DNA of 58,742 nucleotides from an uncultured Flavobacteriales bacterium (GTDB lineage Bacteria > Bacteroidota > Bacteroidia > Flavobacteriales_D > Crocinitomicaceae), in contig CAJXRM010000007.1 of NCBI GenBank assembly GCA_913059205.1, positions 1-58,742 of the forward strand, in the 5' to 3' direction. The notes beneath the pieces were generated by a model, which saw only the letters and a list, made by a program, of their open reading frames with translations, was not told where the DNA came from and searched no databases. Positions 17,919-26,403 of this stretch are shown here, piece after piece. Every line of letters begins with the position of its first letter. Positions within the stretch are counted from its first letter, which is position 1. A program made the translations under genes and the position numbers.

Positions 17919-18413
17919 ATGAAAAAAATAGTTTTTGTACTGACTGCCGGCGTTCTTTTTAGCTCTTGTTCAAGCGAACAAAAGACTGAAAACAGTGAAA
18001 AAGCAAAGGTTGAAACGGCTAAAGTCGTTGTAAATCCGAACCAAATGCTGACAATGGAAATTGATGGCATGGTTTGTCAAATGGGTTGTGGTGGTTCAAT
18101 TCGAAAAGGGTTGAAAGGAACAAATGGTGTTGCTAGCGTCGAATTTGACTACGAGGATGAGCGTAAAACTAACATTGCAAAAATTGCTTACGATAAATCG
18201 ATTGTTTCAAGCGAAGAACTTATAAAAGTTGTTTCGAACCTGAATGAAGGCCAGTTTTTGGTAGGTACAGTTTCTTTTGAAGACATGACAATTCCTACCA
18301 AAACGACAAAAACATCTTCTACAAAAACGAAAGAAGAACCTAAAGTTGAAGTATCATCTTCTTATGTAAAGCTTCCAAATCTTCTTGATTTATTTTCTGG
18401 ACTATTGAGGTAA
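17919..18413 (+). CDS. Lipoprotein with heavy-metal-associated (HMA) domain
   Basis: 164 residues. The signal peptide ends in a lipobox-like LFSSC with C17 as the probable lipidated cysteine. Residues 44-120 form an HMA ferredoxin-like fold. The metal loop is GMVCQMGC (C53 and C57), a CxxxC spacing in place of the usual CxxC. A Ser/Thr/Lys-rich tail (122-150) follows. It is probably a copper or other soft-metal binding envelope protein. It may receive metal from a transporter that is not in this window. Its own promoter box lies in the divergent gap with engB. Confidence 0.8.
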   Translation: MKKIVFVLTAGVLFSSCSSEQKTENSEKAKVETAKVVVNPNQMLTMEIDGMVCQMGCGGSIRKGLKGTNGVASVEFDYEDERKTNIAKIAYDKSIVSSEELIKVVSNLNEGQFLVGTVSFEDMTIPTKTTKTSSTKTKEEPKVEVSSSYVKLPNLLDLFSGLLR

Positions 18414-18555
18414 TTCTTATTTCACTGAGAAAAACTAAATCTGTAGAAACGTATATTTTTCAATATTTAAAGGGCATCAAATAATCTTGATCATCTCCTC
18501 GTTCGTAAAAATAGAATAACCGAGTTTCGCTATTCCTGTTTTAGTTTCAAATTAT

Positions 18556-18563
18556 TAGCTTTG
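18556..18563 (+). promoter_or_regulatory. Bacteroidota -7 box for the alpha/beta hydrolase gene
   Basis: TAGCTTTG matches TAnnTTTG and ends 18 bases before the ATG at 18582. It lies in the 168-base gap 18414-18581, in which nothing else was recognised. Confidence 0.35.
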
Positions 18564-18581
18564 AATTTCAAACTTCATTAA

Positions 18582-19343
18582 ATGAAATTACACTATAGAG
18601 AATTAGGCGAAGGTAAATCATTGGTTATTTTACATGGTTTGTTTGGTTATTCAGACAATTGGCAAACTCACGCAAAAAAATTAGCAGAATATTTCCGAGT
18701 AATTCTAGTAGATTTAAGAAATCATGGTCATTCTGATTGGGCAGACGAAACGAGTTATGAATTAATGGCTCAAGATGTTTATGAATTATGTCGTGAACTG
18801 CAACTGAATAATTTCATTCTTTTAGGGCATTCCATGGGCGGTAAAGTGGCGATGCATTTTGCGCAAAATCATGAAGATTTATTGGAAAAGCTTGTGGTTG
18901 TAGATATAGGCATGAAAGAATATCCTATGCATCACGAACATATTTTAGCGGGAATTCACTCTGTAGATTTAGCCAATAATTCAACAAGAAGTCAAGCTGA
19001 ATCTCAAATGAGTGCACACATCGATTCAGAAGGAGTTAAACAATTTCTGTTAAAGAATTTATATTGGAAGGAGAAAGGAAAATTAGCGTGGAGAATGAAT
19101 GTCGAAGTGTTGGAAAATGAAATGCCGAACATTTTAGCTGCAGTACCGAAAATTCAAGTAAGTATTCCAACTTTATTTATTCGAGGAGCATTATCCAATT
19201 ATATTTTAGATGAAGATATTTCAGATTTAGAAGATGTATTTATTGATGGAGTAGTTGTAACAATAGAAAATGCTGGACATTGGGTTCATGCAGAAGCTCC
19301 GGCTGAATTCTTAGATACACTTTTATCCTTTTGTTTGCGTTAA
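18582..19343 (+). CDS. Alpha/beta hydrolase (YbfF-like esterase family)
   Basis: 253 residues, cytoplasmic, no signal. HGLFGYSDNW at 18-27 is the oxyanion-hole region. S84 in GHSMGG is the nucleophile. The catalytic histidine is in NAGHWVHAEAP near the C-terminus. The length fits small acyl-ester or thioester hydrolases such as YbfF. The exact substrate is unknown. A TAGCTTTG box at 18556-18563 fits the -7 consensus 18 bases upstream of the ATG. A 7-bp stem (19341-19360) begins at the stop codon. Confidence 0.88.
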   Translation: MKLHYRELGEGKSLVILHGLFGYSDNWQTHAKKLAEYFRVILVDLRNHGHSDWADETSYELMAQDVYELCRELQLNNFILLGHSMGGKVAMHFAQNHEDLLEKLVVVDIGMKEYPMHHEHILAGIHSVDLANNSTRSQAESQMSAHIDSEGVKQFLLKNLYWKEKGKLAWRMNVEVLENEMPNILAAVPKIQVSIPTLFIRGALSNYILDEDISDLEDVFIDGVVVTIENAGHWVHAEAPAEFLDTLLSFCLR

Positions 19344-19389
19344 TAACAATAGAGTTATTATTCGGCGCACTTTTTGATTTAACTTAGAC

Positions 19390-20832
19390 ATGAGATTTCT
19401 AGCTATCCTATTTGTTCTGTTTTATGCTTCACTTCAACTTGAAGCTCAGATTACCTTTAATACTATTAAACACGATTTTGGTGATTTAGAACCGTATTCA
19501 TCGCGTTATGTAGACATCATTCTAGAAAACAAAGGCGATAAAGAAGCGTGGGTTTTGAGTGTAAAGAAACCAATGGAGGTTGCCTACATTATTTCGAAAC
19601 AACTGATTCCAATGGATAGCACATCTATTCTACGGTTTCAAGTGAATTCAAAGAGTAAAGGGCGCTTTTCCTACGAAATAAACGTCTTCACAAGTAATCA
19701 AGAGGAGCCTACGCGTATTGTTTTAACAGGTAACAATAAGGATGAACCACGTGACGATATGAGTGCGTTTACATCTTGCCCTGATTTTTCAGAACGAGCA
19801 GCAGGAAAAAACCCAAACAGTTTTGATTTAACAGTAGTCACAATTGACCGAGAAACGCGCGAAGAGCTAAGTAAATCCAATGTTACCCTTTTACAAAACG
19901 GTCAAGCGATTTGGGCGAAGAAAACAGATTCGAAAGGAAAAATCAAGGCTGAAGCAACCTTAGGACTGAGTTATTTTTATGCTACCCACGAAGGATACAA
20001 GCCAGAAGAATTAGGAGCATATATCAACTTTAGAAGAAATTACATTGTACTAGAACTGGATAAAAACCCAGATTTTGTACCAATAGTTCCCGTTCCAATC
20101 GTTACAGATACCATTGTAGCAGTTGTTGTGCCTGAAAAGCAACCAGAACATGAAATTGTGATAGAAATTGAAGAAACCTGGGAGGAAGACTTGACGACAA
20201 TTGTTGAAACTTCCAATTCAGACGACATGCCTCCAGCCTTTACGGATTTGGATAAGGATAATTTTGAAGACACGTATTTCAATCCCGTGAACATTGTTTT
20301 TGTATTAGACATATCTGGATCTATGCGAGATGCTGATAAAATTGAGCTGATGAAGTATTCCTTGTTTCAATTAACGGAAATGCTACGCCCACAAGATAAA
20401 ATGGGGATTGTAACCTACGCAACGAATTCAAGAGTATTGCTAAGTCCAACACACGGAAACCAAAAAGACGCTATTAAAAGTGAGATTAGTGCATTAAGCG
20501 CTTCCGGAGCGACTGCTGGAGGAGAAGGCATTAAATTGGGATTTAAAGAAGCACAAAAAGCTTTTATTACCAACGGAACAAATCATGTTATTATCATAAC
20601 CGATGGAGCTTTCAACAGAGCTTCTACCGATTACGAGAAATACATTAAAAAATACGCAAAGAAAAATATTCATATGTCTGTTGTTGGTATTAAAAACAAA
20701 GATGTAGACAAAGAGAAAATGATAACGGCAGCTGAACTAGGCGGTGGGCATTATGTTCCAATATTTAAATTGGCAGATGCGCAAAATAATTTAAGACAAG
20801 AGATAAGACGGTTGAGTTTTGTTGGGAACTGA
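19390..20832 (+). CDS. Exported VWA-domain protein
   Basis: 480 residues. The signal peptide ends at about residue 20 (LQLEAQ). Residues 21-115 form an Ig-like DUF1573-type domain (ITFNTIKHDFGDL). Residues 145-222 resemble a carboxypeptidase-regulatory or OmpA-associated beta domain. A Pro/Val/Glu-rich linker follows (228-295). Residues 300-475 form a von Willebrand A domain with an intact MIDAS motif (DISGS at 307-311, a GATAGGEGI threonine, ITDGAF). It likely binds a protein ligand through a metal ion at the cell envelope. Its stop codon directly abuts the stop of the opposing carboxypeptidase gene. Confidence 0.82.
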   Translation: MRFLAILFVLFYASLQLEAQITFNTIKHDFGDLEPYSSRYVDIILENKGDKEAWVLSVKKPMEVAYIISKQLIPMDSTSILRFQVNSKSKGRFSYEINVFTSNQEEPTRIVLTGNNKDEPRDDMSAFTSCPDFSERAAGKNPNSFDLTVVTIDRETREELSKSNVTLLQNGQAIWAKKTDSKGKIKAEATLGLSYFYATHEGYKPEELGAYINFRRNYIVLELDKNPDFVPIVPVPIVTDTIVAVVVPEKQPEHEIVIEIEETWEEDLTTIVETSNSDDMPPAFTDLDKDNFEDTYFNPVNIVFVLDISGSMRDADKIELMKYSLFQLTEMLRPQDKMGIVTYATNSRVLLSPTHGNQKDAIKSEISALSASGATAGGEGIKLGFKEAQKAFITNGTNHVIIITDGAFNRASTDYEKYIKKYAKKNIHMSVVGIKNKDVDKEKMITAAELGGGHYVPIFKLADAQNNLRQEIRRLSFVGN

Positions 20833-21864
20833 TCAGAGCGATCCAACGGCAGCTTCCATCAATCTAAAACTGCCTTCAACGGAATTCATTTCCACTTTCG
20901 CACCGATAGGAACAGTGAATTTATTCAGTGTGTGACCAATTTGAGCGCCATAAAACACAGGGAAGTTAGCTCCCTTAAAATGGTGTTCGAAGACCTCCTC
21001 TAGAGTAAACGAATGACCTGGATCCTCTGCAAGACATTTTCTGAACGTCCCTAAAATCAATCCAGAAATTTGATCAAAAACACCGGCCAATTTCAATTGA
21101 GTTAACATACGATCTATACGATACGGTTCCTCAGCAACATCTTCCAAAAAAAGAATTTTTCCCTTCCAATTAGGTAGGTAATTGGACCCTACTAATGTGG
21201 ACAAAACACTTAAATTTCCTCCATATAATTCTCCCTGAGCTGTTCCTTTAGAGTATGTTACTATCGGTAAATCTCCATGTTGATTAGTGTAATTCAAAGT
21301 TTTACCGTTCACTAAAAGCTCGTTGATGTACTTTACGCTGTATTCATTCCAAGTTGAATTTCCACCTGGACCATGAAATGTTATCAAACCAGTTTTTACA
21401 GTAATTGCATTTAACAATGCCGTTGGGTCACTGAAGCCCATAATAACTTTTGGATTGTCTCTAATAATTTCAAAATCGAGAAATTCTAGCATTCGAGCAC
21501 ACCCCCAGCCACCGCGTATAAAGAAAATGGCTTTAACACTTTTATTTCGAATCAATTCCATGAAGTCATCTGCTCTCTGCTGATCGGTTCCTGAGAAATA
21601 GCCAATATTCTTATCAATATTTTGAGAAAAGACTGTTGAATAACCCAGGTCATTCAATACTTTTTTGAAATCTGCTATTTCTGCATTTGATTTAATTCCA
21701 CCTGCAGGTGCACAAACACCGATTGAATCACCTTTTTTTAAAGAGCGCGGTACGATGATTTCATTAACGGCAAACTCTTTTGCTAAAGAAAAAGATACAG
21801 CGGAAGCTCCCGCCACCGCTGTGCCTAATAATGGTATAAAACTCCTTCGGCTGATTTTATTCAT
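20833..21864 (-). CDS. LD-carboxypeptidase family protein (peptidase S66), exported
   Basis: About 343 residues from the ATG at 21864; the ATG at 21870 adds two residues. S66 enzymes cleave the L,D bond of murein tetrapeptides. RGGWG at 118-122, nucleophile S145 in GFSDPTAL, E241 in LFLEDVAEEPYR and H311 in AQIGHT match the Ser-Glu-His triad order of LdcA. E. coli LdcA is cytoplasmic and has no signal. This one starts with SRRSFIPLLGTAVAGA, a twin-arginine-like signal, so it probably works in the periplasm in peptidoglycan turnover. TATCTTTTGG just upstream is a possible promoter remnant. Confidence 0.85.
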   Translation of the reverse strand: MNKISRRSFIPLLGTAVAGASAVSFSLAKEFAVNEIIVPRSLKKGDSIGVCAPAGGIKSNAEIADFKKVLNDLGYSTVFSQNIDKNIGYFSGTDQQRADDFMELIRNKSVKAIFFIRGGWGCARMLEFLDFEIIRDNPKVIMGFSDPTALLNAITVKTGLITFHGPGGNSTWNEYSVKYINELLVNGKTLNYTNQHGDLPIVTYSKGTAQGELYGGNLSVLSTLVGSNYLPNWKGKILFLEDVAEEPYRIDRMLTQLKLAGVFDQISGLILGTFRKCLAEDPGHSFTLEEVFEHHFKGANFPVFYGAQIGHTLNKFTVPIGAKVEMNSVEGSFRLMEAAVGSL

Positions 21865-21887
21865 AGCCAAAAGATACGGATAATTGT

Positions 21888-22802
21888 TTATTGAACAACT
21901 GGCTTCAAACCTCTAAGTCCCATATCGACAGGATAATCCCCATCCAATGGTTCGTATTTCCCATTCATATTATCATCATGATATTCAAAACTTTGGTTTG
22001 TTGACAATTTCAATACAACGACAATGTCTTCAGTTTCATTTCCAGTGATTGTAAAAGGAGTATCAAAATTTCCAGTTACAACACATGACCCTGCTGGGAC
22101 TGGTGAAGTTGCAGATAGCGGATTAGGCACCGTAGTTGCAGAAGATTGACCTTCATACACTTGACCTACTGTTTCAAATCCCCAATAACCTTGCAACTTG
22201 TTCTGATTTAGAACTACTGATTGATTTTGTATTACATAAGTTGTAAGATAAGTATTGAATCCAACAAAAGATGCTAGTCTTCCAGTATAATCACCACCAA
22301 GAGCTGTATAATCAATATCAAAATTTTGGTACGTTAAGGAAACACGCATCCAATTATAGGTATCTGCGGAAACTTGACTTAATGGTATTTCAATAAATGT
22401 TTCATTATTACCTCTGATTATGGCTTTACTAAAATCCGCCGCATTAGAACCGCCAGCAGTTGTTTCAGCTCCATGATACAAAATATTTCCATCACCTAAT
22501 TGCGTCCATTGTGTTTGAGCCAACTCAATATAATGTGCACTCATTCCATAAAAAGTAGGTGATTGCGCCGAATTACCAGCTCCAACTGTCGCTGGATTTC
22601 CGAAATTATCTAAACGAGGTTGTGTTGGGTCAAACTCCAGTTTTATAATCAATTTTGGACCGTTGTCTTCAAGAATACAACTTCCATCATCTTTTTTCGC
22701 TTTAGAATCGTAATTCGTTGCTTCAGGGTTGGTACACCCTTCTTTCTTGCAACCAACAGCTGTAAATGAGACAACAGCAACAAGGATAAATAGTTTTTTC
22801 AT
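21888..22802 (-). CDS. Lipoprotein of the MbnP-like/unknown type with a Cys-flanked NATNYD module
   Basis: 304 residues. The signal peptide ends in AVGC with lipidated C18. Residues 22-42 hold a short module (C23 TNPEATNYD ... DDGSC) that resembles the calcium-loop-like linker found in many Bacteroidota surface proteins. The rest is a beta-rich domain (LIIKLEFDPTQPRLDNFGNP, then YIELAQTQWTQLGDG), similar in style to MbnP-like periplasmic proteins. That assignment is tentative. It is transcribed alone, with an 18-base inverted repeat about 65-80 bases upstream. Confidence 0.7.
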   Translation of the reverse strand: MKKLFILVAVVSFTAVGCKKEGCTNPEATNYDSKAKKDDGSCILEDNGPKLIIKLEFDPTQPRLDNFGNPATVGAGNSAQSPTFYGMSAHYIELAQTQWTQLGDGNILYHGAETTAGGSNAADFSKAIIRGNNETFIEIPLSQVSADTYNWMRVSLTYQNFDIDYTALGGDYTGRLASFVGFNTYLTTYVIQNQSVVLNQNKLQGYWGFETVGQVYEGQSSATTVPNPLSATSPVPAGSCVVTGNFDTPFTITGNETEDIVVVLKLSTNQSFEYHDDNMNGKYEPLDGDYPVDMGLRGLKPVVQ

Positions 22803-22864
22803 TTTAGTTTGATTTAGTGTTGTAAAAATATGAGAATTATTCTTTTAACGAAATATTGATCTCA

Positions 22865-22882
22865 TTTAGTATGAATACTAAA
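22865..22882. promoter_or_regulatory. 18-base inverted repeat, candidate operator
   Basis: TTTAGTAT and ATACTAAA are perfect inverted copies separated by GA. The repeat sits 63 bases upstream of the lipoprotein start at 22802 and just after the end of the next gene on the minus strand. Its small spacer suits a dimeric regulator site better than a terminator. Confidence 0.45.
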
Positions 22883-22920
22883 CGCAAAGTTCAAATTATG
22901 TTGTAAATCAAACGATTGGT

Positions 22921-23589
22921 TTAAACCATTTTATGTGAGAAATAGACTCTTTCTGGATCCATTTGTGCTTCCAATAGTTTAAAAAACTCAGCACGGTGTT
23001 CTTCTTGAATACAATCCGTAGGGAAATCCATTTGCAATCCTTTGATATAATCGAAATAAATGCTTTGTTGTTGTTGAGACACTTTTCTTAATCCGTTAAA
23101 ATAAAGTACGATAACCTCTCTGTCTGCAATGACTAAAGCTTTCGAAGAAAGCCCGACTCTATAGCTGTTTTTTGAGATGCCAACAATCGAAAAAATCACA
23201 TTATCAAATGCACCAAACAAAAATCCAATTGCAGGCATCCATGCTTGGGGTGAAACAACATAAAGCGCAACAGCAACAAAAGCCATTACCAAAATTTCCA
23301 GAATTAAATATGTGAAAACTCGTTTTCTTCTGGTTGCGCTAACCGGCTGATTCCATTTAAATTTCGCAACTTTAGAAACCATTGAGATTCCAACCCATCG
23401 TCTAATTGAACGGCGCAAATTAATCATCAAAATCACCAATCCGAACCCCAAAAACACTTCCTCACGGTACGGCATTTCTGCACCCGTTGTTTTTAAAAAT
23501 GTCAAGGGTAAATCAAATCCTACAATAATTGTTACCAGCATTGTTGGAATCAATAAAAATACAAGTAACACATTGATGGATCTATTCAT
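22921..23589 (-). CDS. Multi-pass membrane protein of unknown function
   Basis: 222 residues with four likely membrane helices, near residues 5-25, 44-58, 92-112 and 117-138. A basic loop (LRRSIRRW) follows helix 2. The C-terminal 80 residues are soluble. No family recognised. Its start overlaps the end of the DUF349 gene by eight bases, so the two are translationally coupled in the pfkB-DUF349 operon. Confidence 0.7.
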   Translation of the reverse strand: MNRSINVLLVFLLIPTMLVTIIVGFDLPLTFLKTTGAEMPYREEVFLGFGLVILMINLRRSIRRWVGISMVSKVAKFKWNQPVSATRRKRVFTYLILEILVMAFVAVALYVVSPQAWMPAIGFLFGAFDNVIFSIVGISKNSYRVGLSSKALVIADREVIVLYFNGLRKVSQQQQSIYFDYIKGLQMDFPTDCIQEEHRAEFFKLLEAQMDPERVYFSHKMV

Positions 23590-25306
23590 TTGGAATCAAT
23601 TTAATTTTGGCTCTAATTTCACTAATTTTCGCTTTTGCATTTTCTACTTTTCGCTCCACGTCTTTTTTCAATGCATCCGCGCCTTTACTATTTGCGAAGA
23701 AACCCAGGTTATTCTCCAATTGAATAATTTCTTTGTTGAGTGCATCAATTTCCTTTCTCAAATCTGCTTTTAAATCTGAAAAAGAACGATTTGAACTTGG
23801 ACTAGCCTTCAAGGCGTCAATTTTAGCTTCAAAAAGAATTGCTTCTTTCTCTGCTCCTTCCATTTTTAATGCACCATAGTGTTTATCCAAAGCTGATTTA
23901 AATGATTTGTACACCTCATCTTTCGCTTTCATTGGAACCATTCCGATTGCATTGAATTTATTTGCGAATTCCTTCAAATCCGAAAGCGCTTGCTTCTTTT
24001 CGCCTGCAATTTTATATGCATTAATTTCAGCAATCAATTCCTCTTTTAACTTCAAATTCCCTTCATACTGTGCATCTTTCGCGTCAAAATGTGCTTGTCT
24101 ATTATTGAAAAAAGTATCACATGCAGTTCTAAATTCTTTCCATAATTTTTGTTCATGCTTAACTCCAGCGTGACCAATTTGCTTCCATTGCTGCTGCAAT
24201 TGTTTCAGTTTATTCGCAGAATCTTGCCAATCTGTGGAATCTTTTAATTCTAACGCTTTTTCTATTAAGGCTTTTTTCTTCTTTGCTAAACCGTCGTATT
24301 CTTCGTGTATTGAATTGAAAAATTCCTTCTTCGCAGAGAAAAATTCGTCACAAACAGCTCTAAATTCTTTCCAGATTTGCTCGTTTTCCTTTTTTGGACC
24401 AAACCCAATTGTTTTCCATTTCGCCTGAATTTCCAATACATCTTTCGACATATCCTCCCAAGCTTTTGGAGAATCATTTTTGTCCTTTTCAGCAATTAAC
24501 GCTTTTGTTGCTATCACCAACTCAGTTTTAGCTGCAATATTTCCTTGTTGTTCAGCACGTCTATCATCGTAAAAACGATTAATTTTATTATACACCGAGC
24601 GCACTTCCGTCCAATATGTTTCCTTGATATTCTCCCATTCTTCATTTGGAACAGGACCAATATCTTCCCAATCATTTTGAAGTTTCTTTAATTGATTTTC
24701 TGCCTCTCTAATTGAATCCAATTGATTAATCTTTTTCAATTCGGCAATCAATGCAGTTTTCAATTGAAAATTACGATGAAAATCATGATTTTTAAGTTCC
24801 TTATAAATGTTAATGTTGTAGAAGAAGTCTTCCAACAAACGCGAATATTCGCCTTGAATATCGTTGCGTTTATCTCTTGGAATATCTCCAACTTCCTTCC
24901 ATTTATCTTGAATTTCGTTTAACGCTGAGAATGCTGAACCAATATTTTCCTCAGTTGAAATAACTTCTTTCAATCTTTTGATTAGCGCGTTTTTTTCAGC
25001 CAAGTTTTTCGCTTCAAAAGCTTTTTTGTCCTCAACAGCCGTCTTTCGTTTATCCTTAAACACATTGTAAACTTCGTAAAACTGCTCTTTTAACTGAACA
25101 ATTTCTACTTGTTTTGATTCAATTGAGGCATCAGTAGATTCGTTGCTTTCTTCCGCAGCAATTTGCGCAACTTGAATTTTTCGTTCTTCTTCTAAGATGT
25201 AATCTTCTAATTTACTTCTTAATTCATTCACATCTCTACTAACAGACAACACATCTTCATTCGCTGTCAGCGTATTCAATTCCTCTAAAAAATTCAAGTT
25301 TTCCAT
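23582..25306 (-). CDS. DUF349 repeat protein
   Basis: 574 residues, cytoplasmic, almost wholly alpha-helical and highly charged. It holds about five DUF349 repeats, each beginning with W-x-x-I/V-G-x-x-P and followed by a three-helix unit. They start near 136 (KWKEVGDIP), 213 (DWEDIGPVP), 297 (KWKTIGFGP), 374 (QWKQIGHAG) and 450 (KFNAIGMVP). The C-terminal 80 residues form a coiled coil. DUF349 proteins are widespread in Bacteroidota with unknown function. It lies three bases after the PfkB kinase gene, which implies a shared transcript. Confidence 0.88.
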   Translation of the reverse strand: MENLNFLEELNTLTANEDVLSVSRDVNELRSKLEDYILEEERKIQVAQIAAEESNESTDASIESKQVEIVQLKEQFYEVYNVFKDKRKTAVEDKKAFEAKNLAEKNALIKRLKEVISTEENIGSAFSALNEIQDKWKEVGDIPRDKRNDIQGEYSRLLEDFFYNINIYKELKNHDFHRNFQLKTALIAELKKINQLDSIREAENQLKKLQNDWEDIGPVPNEEWENIKETYWTEVRSVYNKINRFYDDRRAEQQGNIAAKTELVIATKALIAEKDKNDSPKAWEDMSKDVLEIQAKWKTIGFGPKKENEQIWKEFRAVCDEFFSAKKEFFNSIHEEYDGLAKKKKALIEKALELKDSTDWQDSANKLKQLQQQWKQIGHAGVKHEQKLWKEFRTACDTFFNNRQAHFDAKDAQYEGNLKLKEELIAEINAYKIAGEKKQALSDLKEFANKFNAIGMVPMKAKDEVYKSFKSALDKHYGALKMEGAEKEAILFEAKIDALKASPSSNRSFSDLKADLRKEIDALNKEIIQLENNLGFFANSKGADALKKDVERKVENAKAKISEIRAKIKLIPNE

Positions 25307-25309
25307 TAC

Positions 25310-26239
25310 TTAACTAATCTGATGTACCATTTCAAAATTTGTTAAAGCAACAAATTCTTCAATTCTATTTACTAAATCTTCTTTTGTGATTGTCATCAAA
25401 CGCTCTGTTCCAAATTTCTCAACGCAAAACGAAGCCAACGCAGAACCGTTAATGATTGCTCTTTTCATGTTATCGAAAGAAATATCGTCTGTACTTGCTA
25501 AATACCCCATAAATCCACCAGCAAAGGTGTCTCCTGCTCCAGTTGGATCAAAAACTTCTTCCAAAGGCAATGCTGGCGCGAAGAAAACACTGTCGCCGTG
25601 AAATAACAAAGCACCATGCTCACCTTTTTTGATAATCAAGTATTTTGGTCCCATGGCACGAATAACCTTCGATGCTTTCACCAATGAGTATTCTCCCGAT
25701 AATTGACGCGCTTCTTCATCGTTGATGATCAAGATGTCAACCATTGAAATTGTTTTCTTTAAATCGTCCATTGCGATGTCCATCCAGAAATTCATTGTGT
25801 CCATTGCAATTAATTTTGGACGCTCCGTCAATCTTTCAATTACTTGCGCTTGAACTTGTGGACTTAAATTACCCAGTAAAAGATAATCTGCACCTTGGTA
25901 GCTCGGTGGAATAATCGGGTCAAAATGCTCCAACACATTCAATTCCGTCACTAACGTATCTCTTGAGTTCATATCGTTGTGATATTTACCAGACCAAAAG
26001 AACGTTTTTTCACCTTTTTTAATCTGTAATCCTTCAATATTTACGTTTCTATTTTTCAATTGATCCAGCATGTCTTGAGGGAAATCCTCTCCAACAACTG
26101 AAACAATGTTTTGCTCATTATTATAAAACGCTGCAGCAAGTGCGATATACGTTCCTGCTCCACCAATAATTTTATCCGTTTTTCCGAATGGTGTTTCAAT
26201 TGCGTCAAAAGCAACTGATCCTACTGTAAGTAAACTCAT
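25310..26239 (-). CDS. PfkB-family sugar/nucleoside kinase
   Basis: 309 residues. PfkB (ribokinase-like) enzymes phosphorylate sugars, nucleosides or cofactors with ATP. The N-terminal GGAGTYIAL at 26-34 is signature 1. DPTGAGDTFAGGF at 231-243 is signature 2, with the catalytic aspartate D237. The first third (FGKTDKIIGGAG) is typical of the Bacteroidota group annotated simply as PfkB or ribokinase. The substrate is unknown. It is the first gene of the operon with DUF349 and the membrane protein, with its own -7 box upstream. Confidence 0.9.
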   Translation of the reverse strand: MSLLTVGSVAFDAIETPFGKTDKIIGGAGTYIALAAAFYNNEQNIVSVVGEDFPQDMLDQLKNRNVNIEGLQIKKGEKTFFWSGKYHNDMNSRDTLVTELNVLEHFDPIIPPSYQGADYLLLGNLSPQVQAQVIERLTERPKLIAMDTMNFWMDIAMDDLKKTISMVDILIINDEEARQLSGEYSLVKASKVIRAMGPKYLIIKKGEHGALLFHGDSVFFAPALPLEEVFDPTGAGDTFAGGFMGYLASTDDISFDNMKRAIINGSALASFCVEKFGTERLMTITKEDLVNRIEEFVALTNFEMVHQIS

Positions 26240-26261
26240 TTTTTTGTTTTAAATCCGAACG

Positions 26262-26269
26262 CAAAGATA
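26262..26269 (-). promoter_or_regulatory. Bacteroidota -7 box for the pfkB operon
   Basis: The minus strand reads TATCTTTG, an exact TAnnTTTG match, 22 bases before the ATG at 26239. No strong -33 element was found. Confidence 0.45.
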
Positions 26270-26390
26270 ATAGAAACTGCCTTAACATCTGAAAAACAAA
26301 GATTTCTTTTTGCACGAATAAGTAACAAATCCCAACACAACTGCGTTAATAAGTAAACTGTTAAATCTTCATTCTCTCTTTAATATCAAA

Positions 26391-26398
26391 TACCTTTG
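26391..26398 (+). promoter_or_regulatory. Bacteroidota -7 box very close to the AsmA-like start
   Basis: TACCTTTG matches TAnnTTTG and ends five bases before the ATG at 26404. If used, transcription would begin at about the start codon, giving a leaderless or near-leaderless message. Confidence 0.4.
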
Positions 26399-26403
26399 TT
26401 TTG

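Noticed and set aside
19341..19360. Hairpin TAATAAC-AATAGA-GTTATTA at the hydrolase stop as terminator
   Set aside because: The stem is AT-only and no T run follows it, so it is too weak to call as a terminator.
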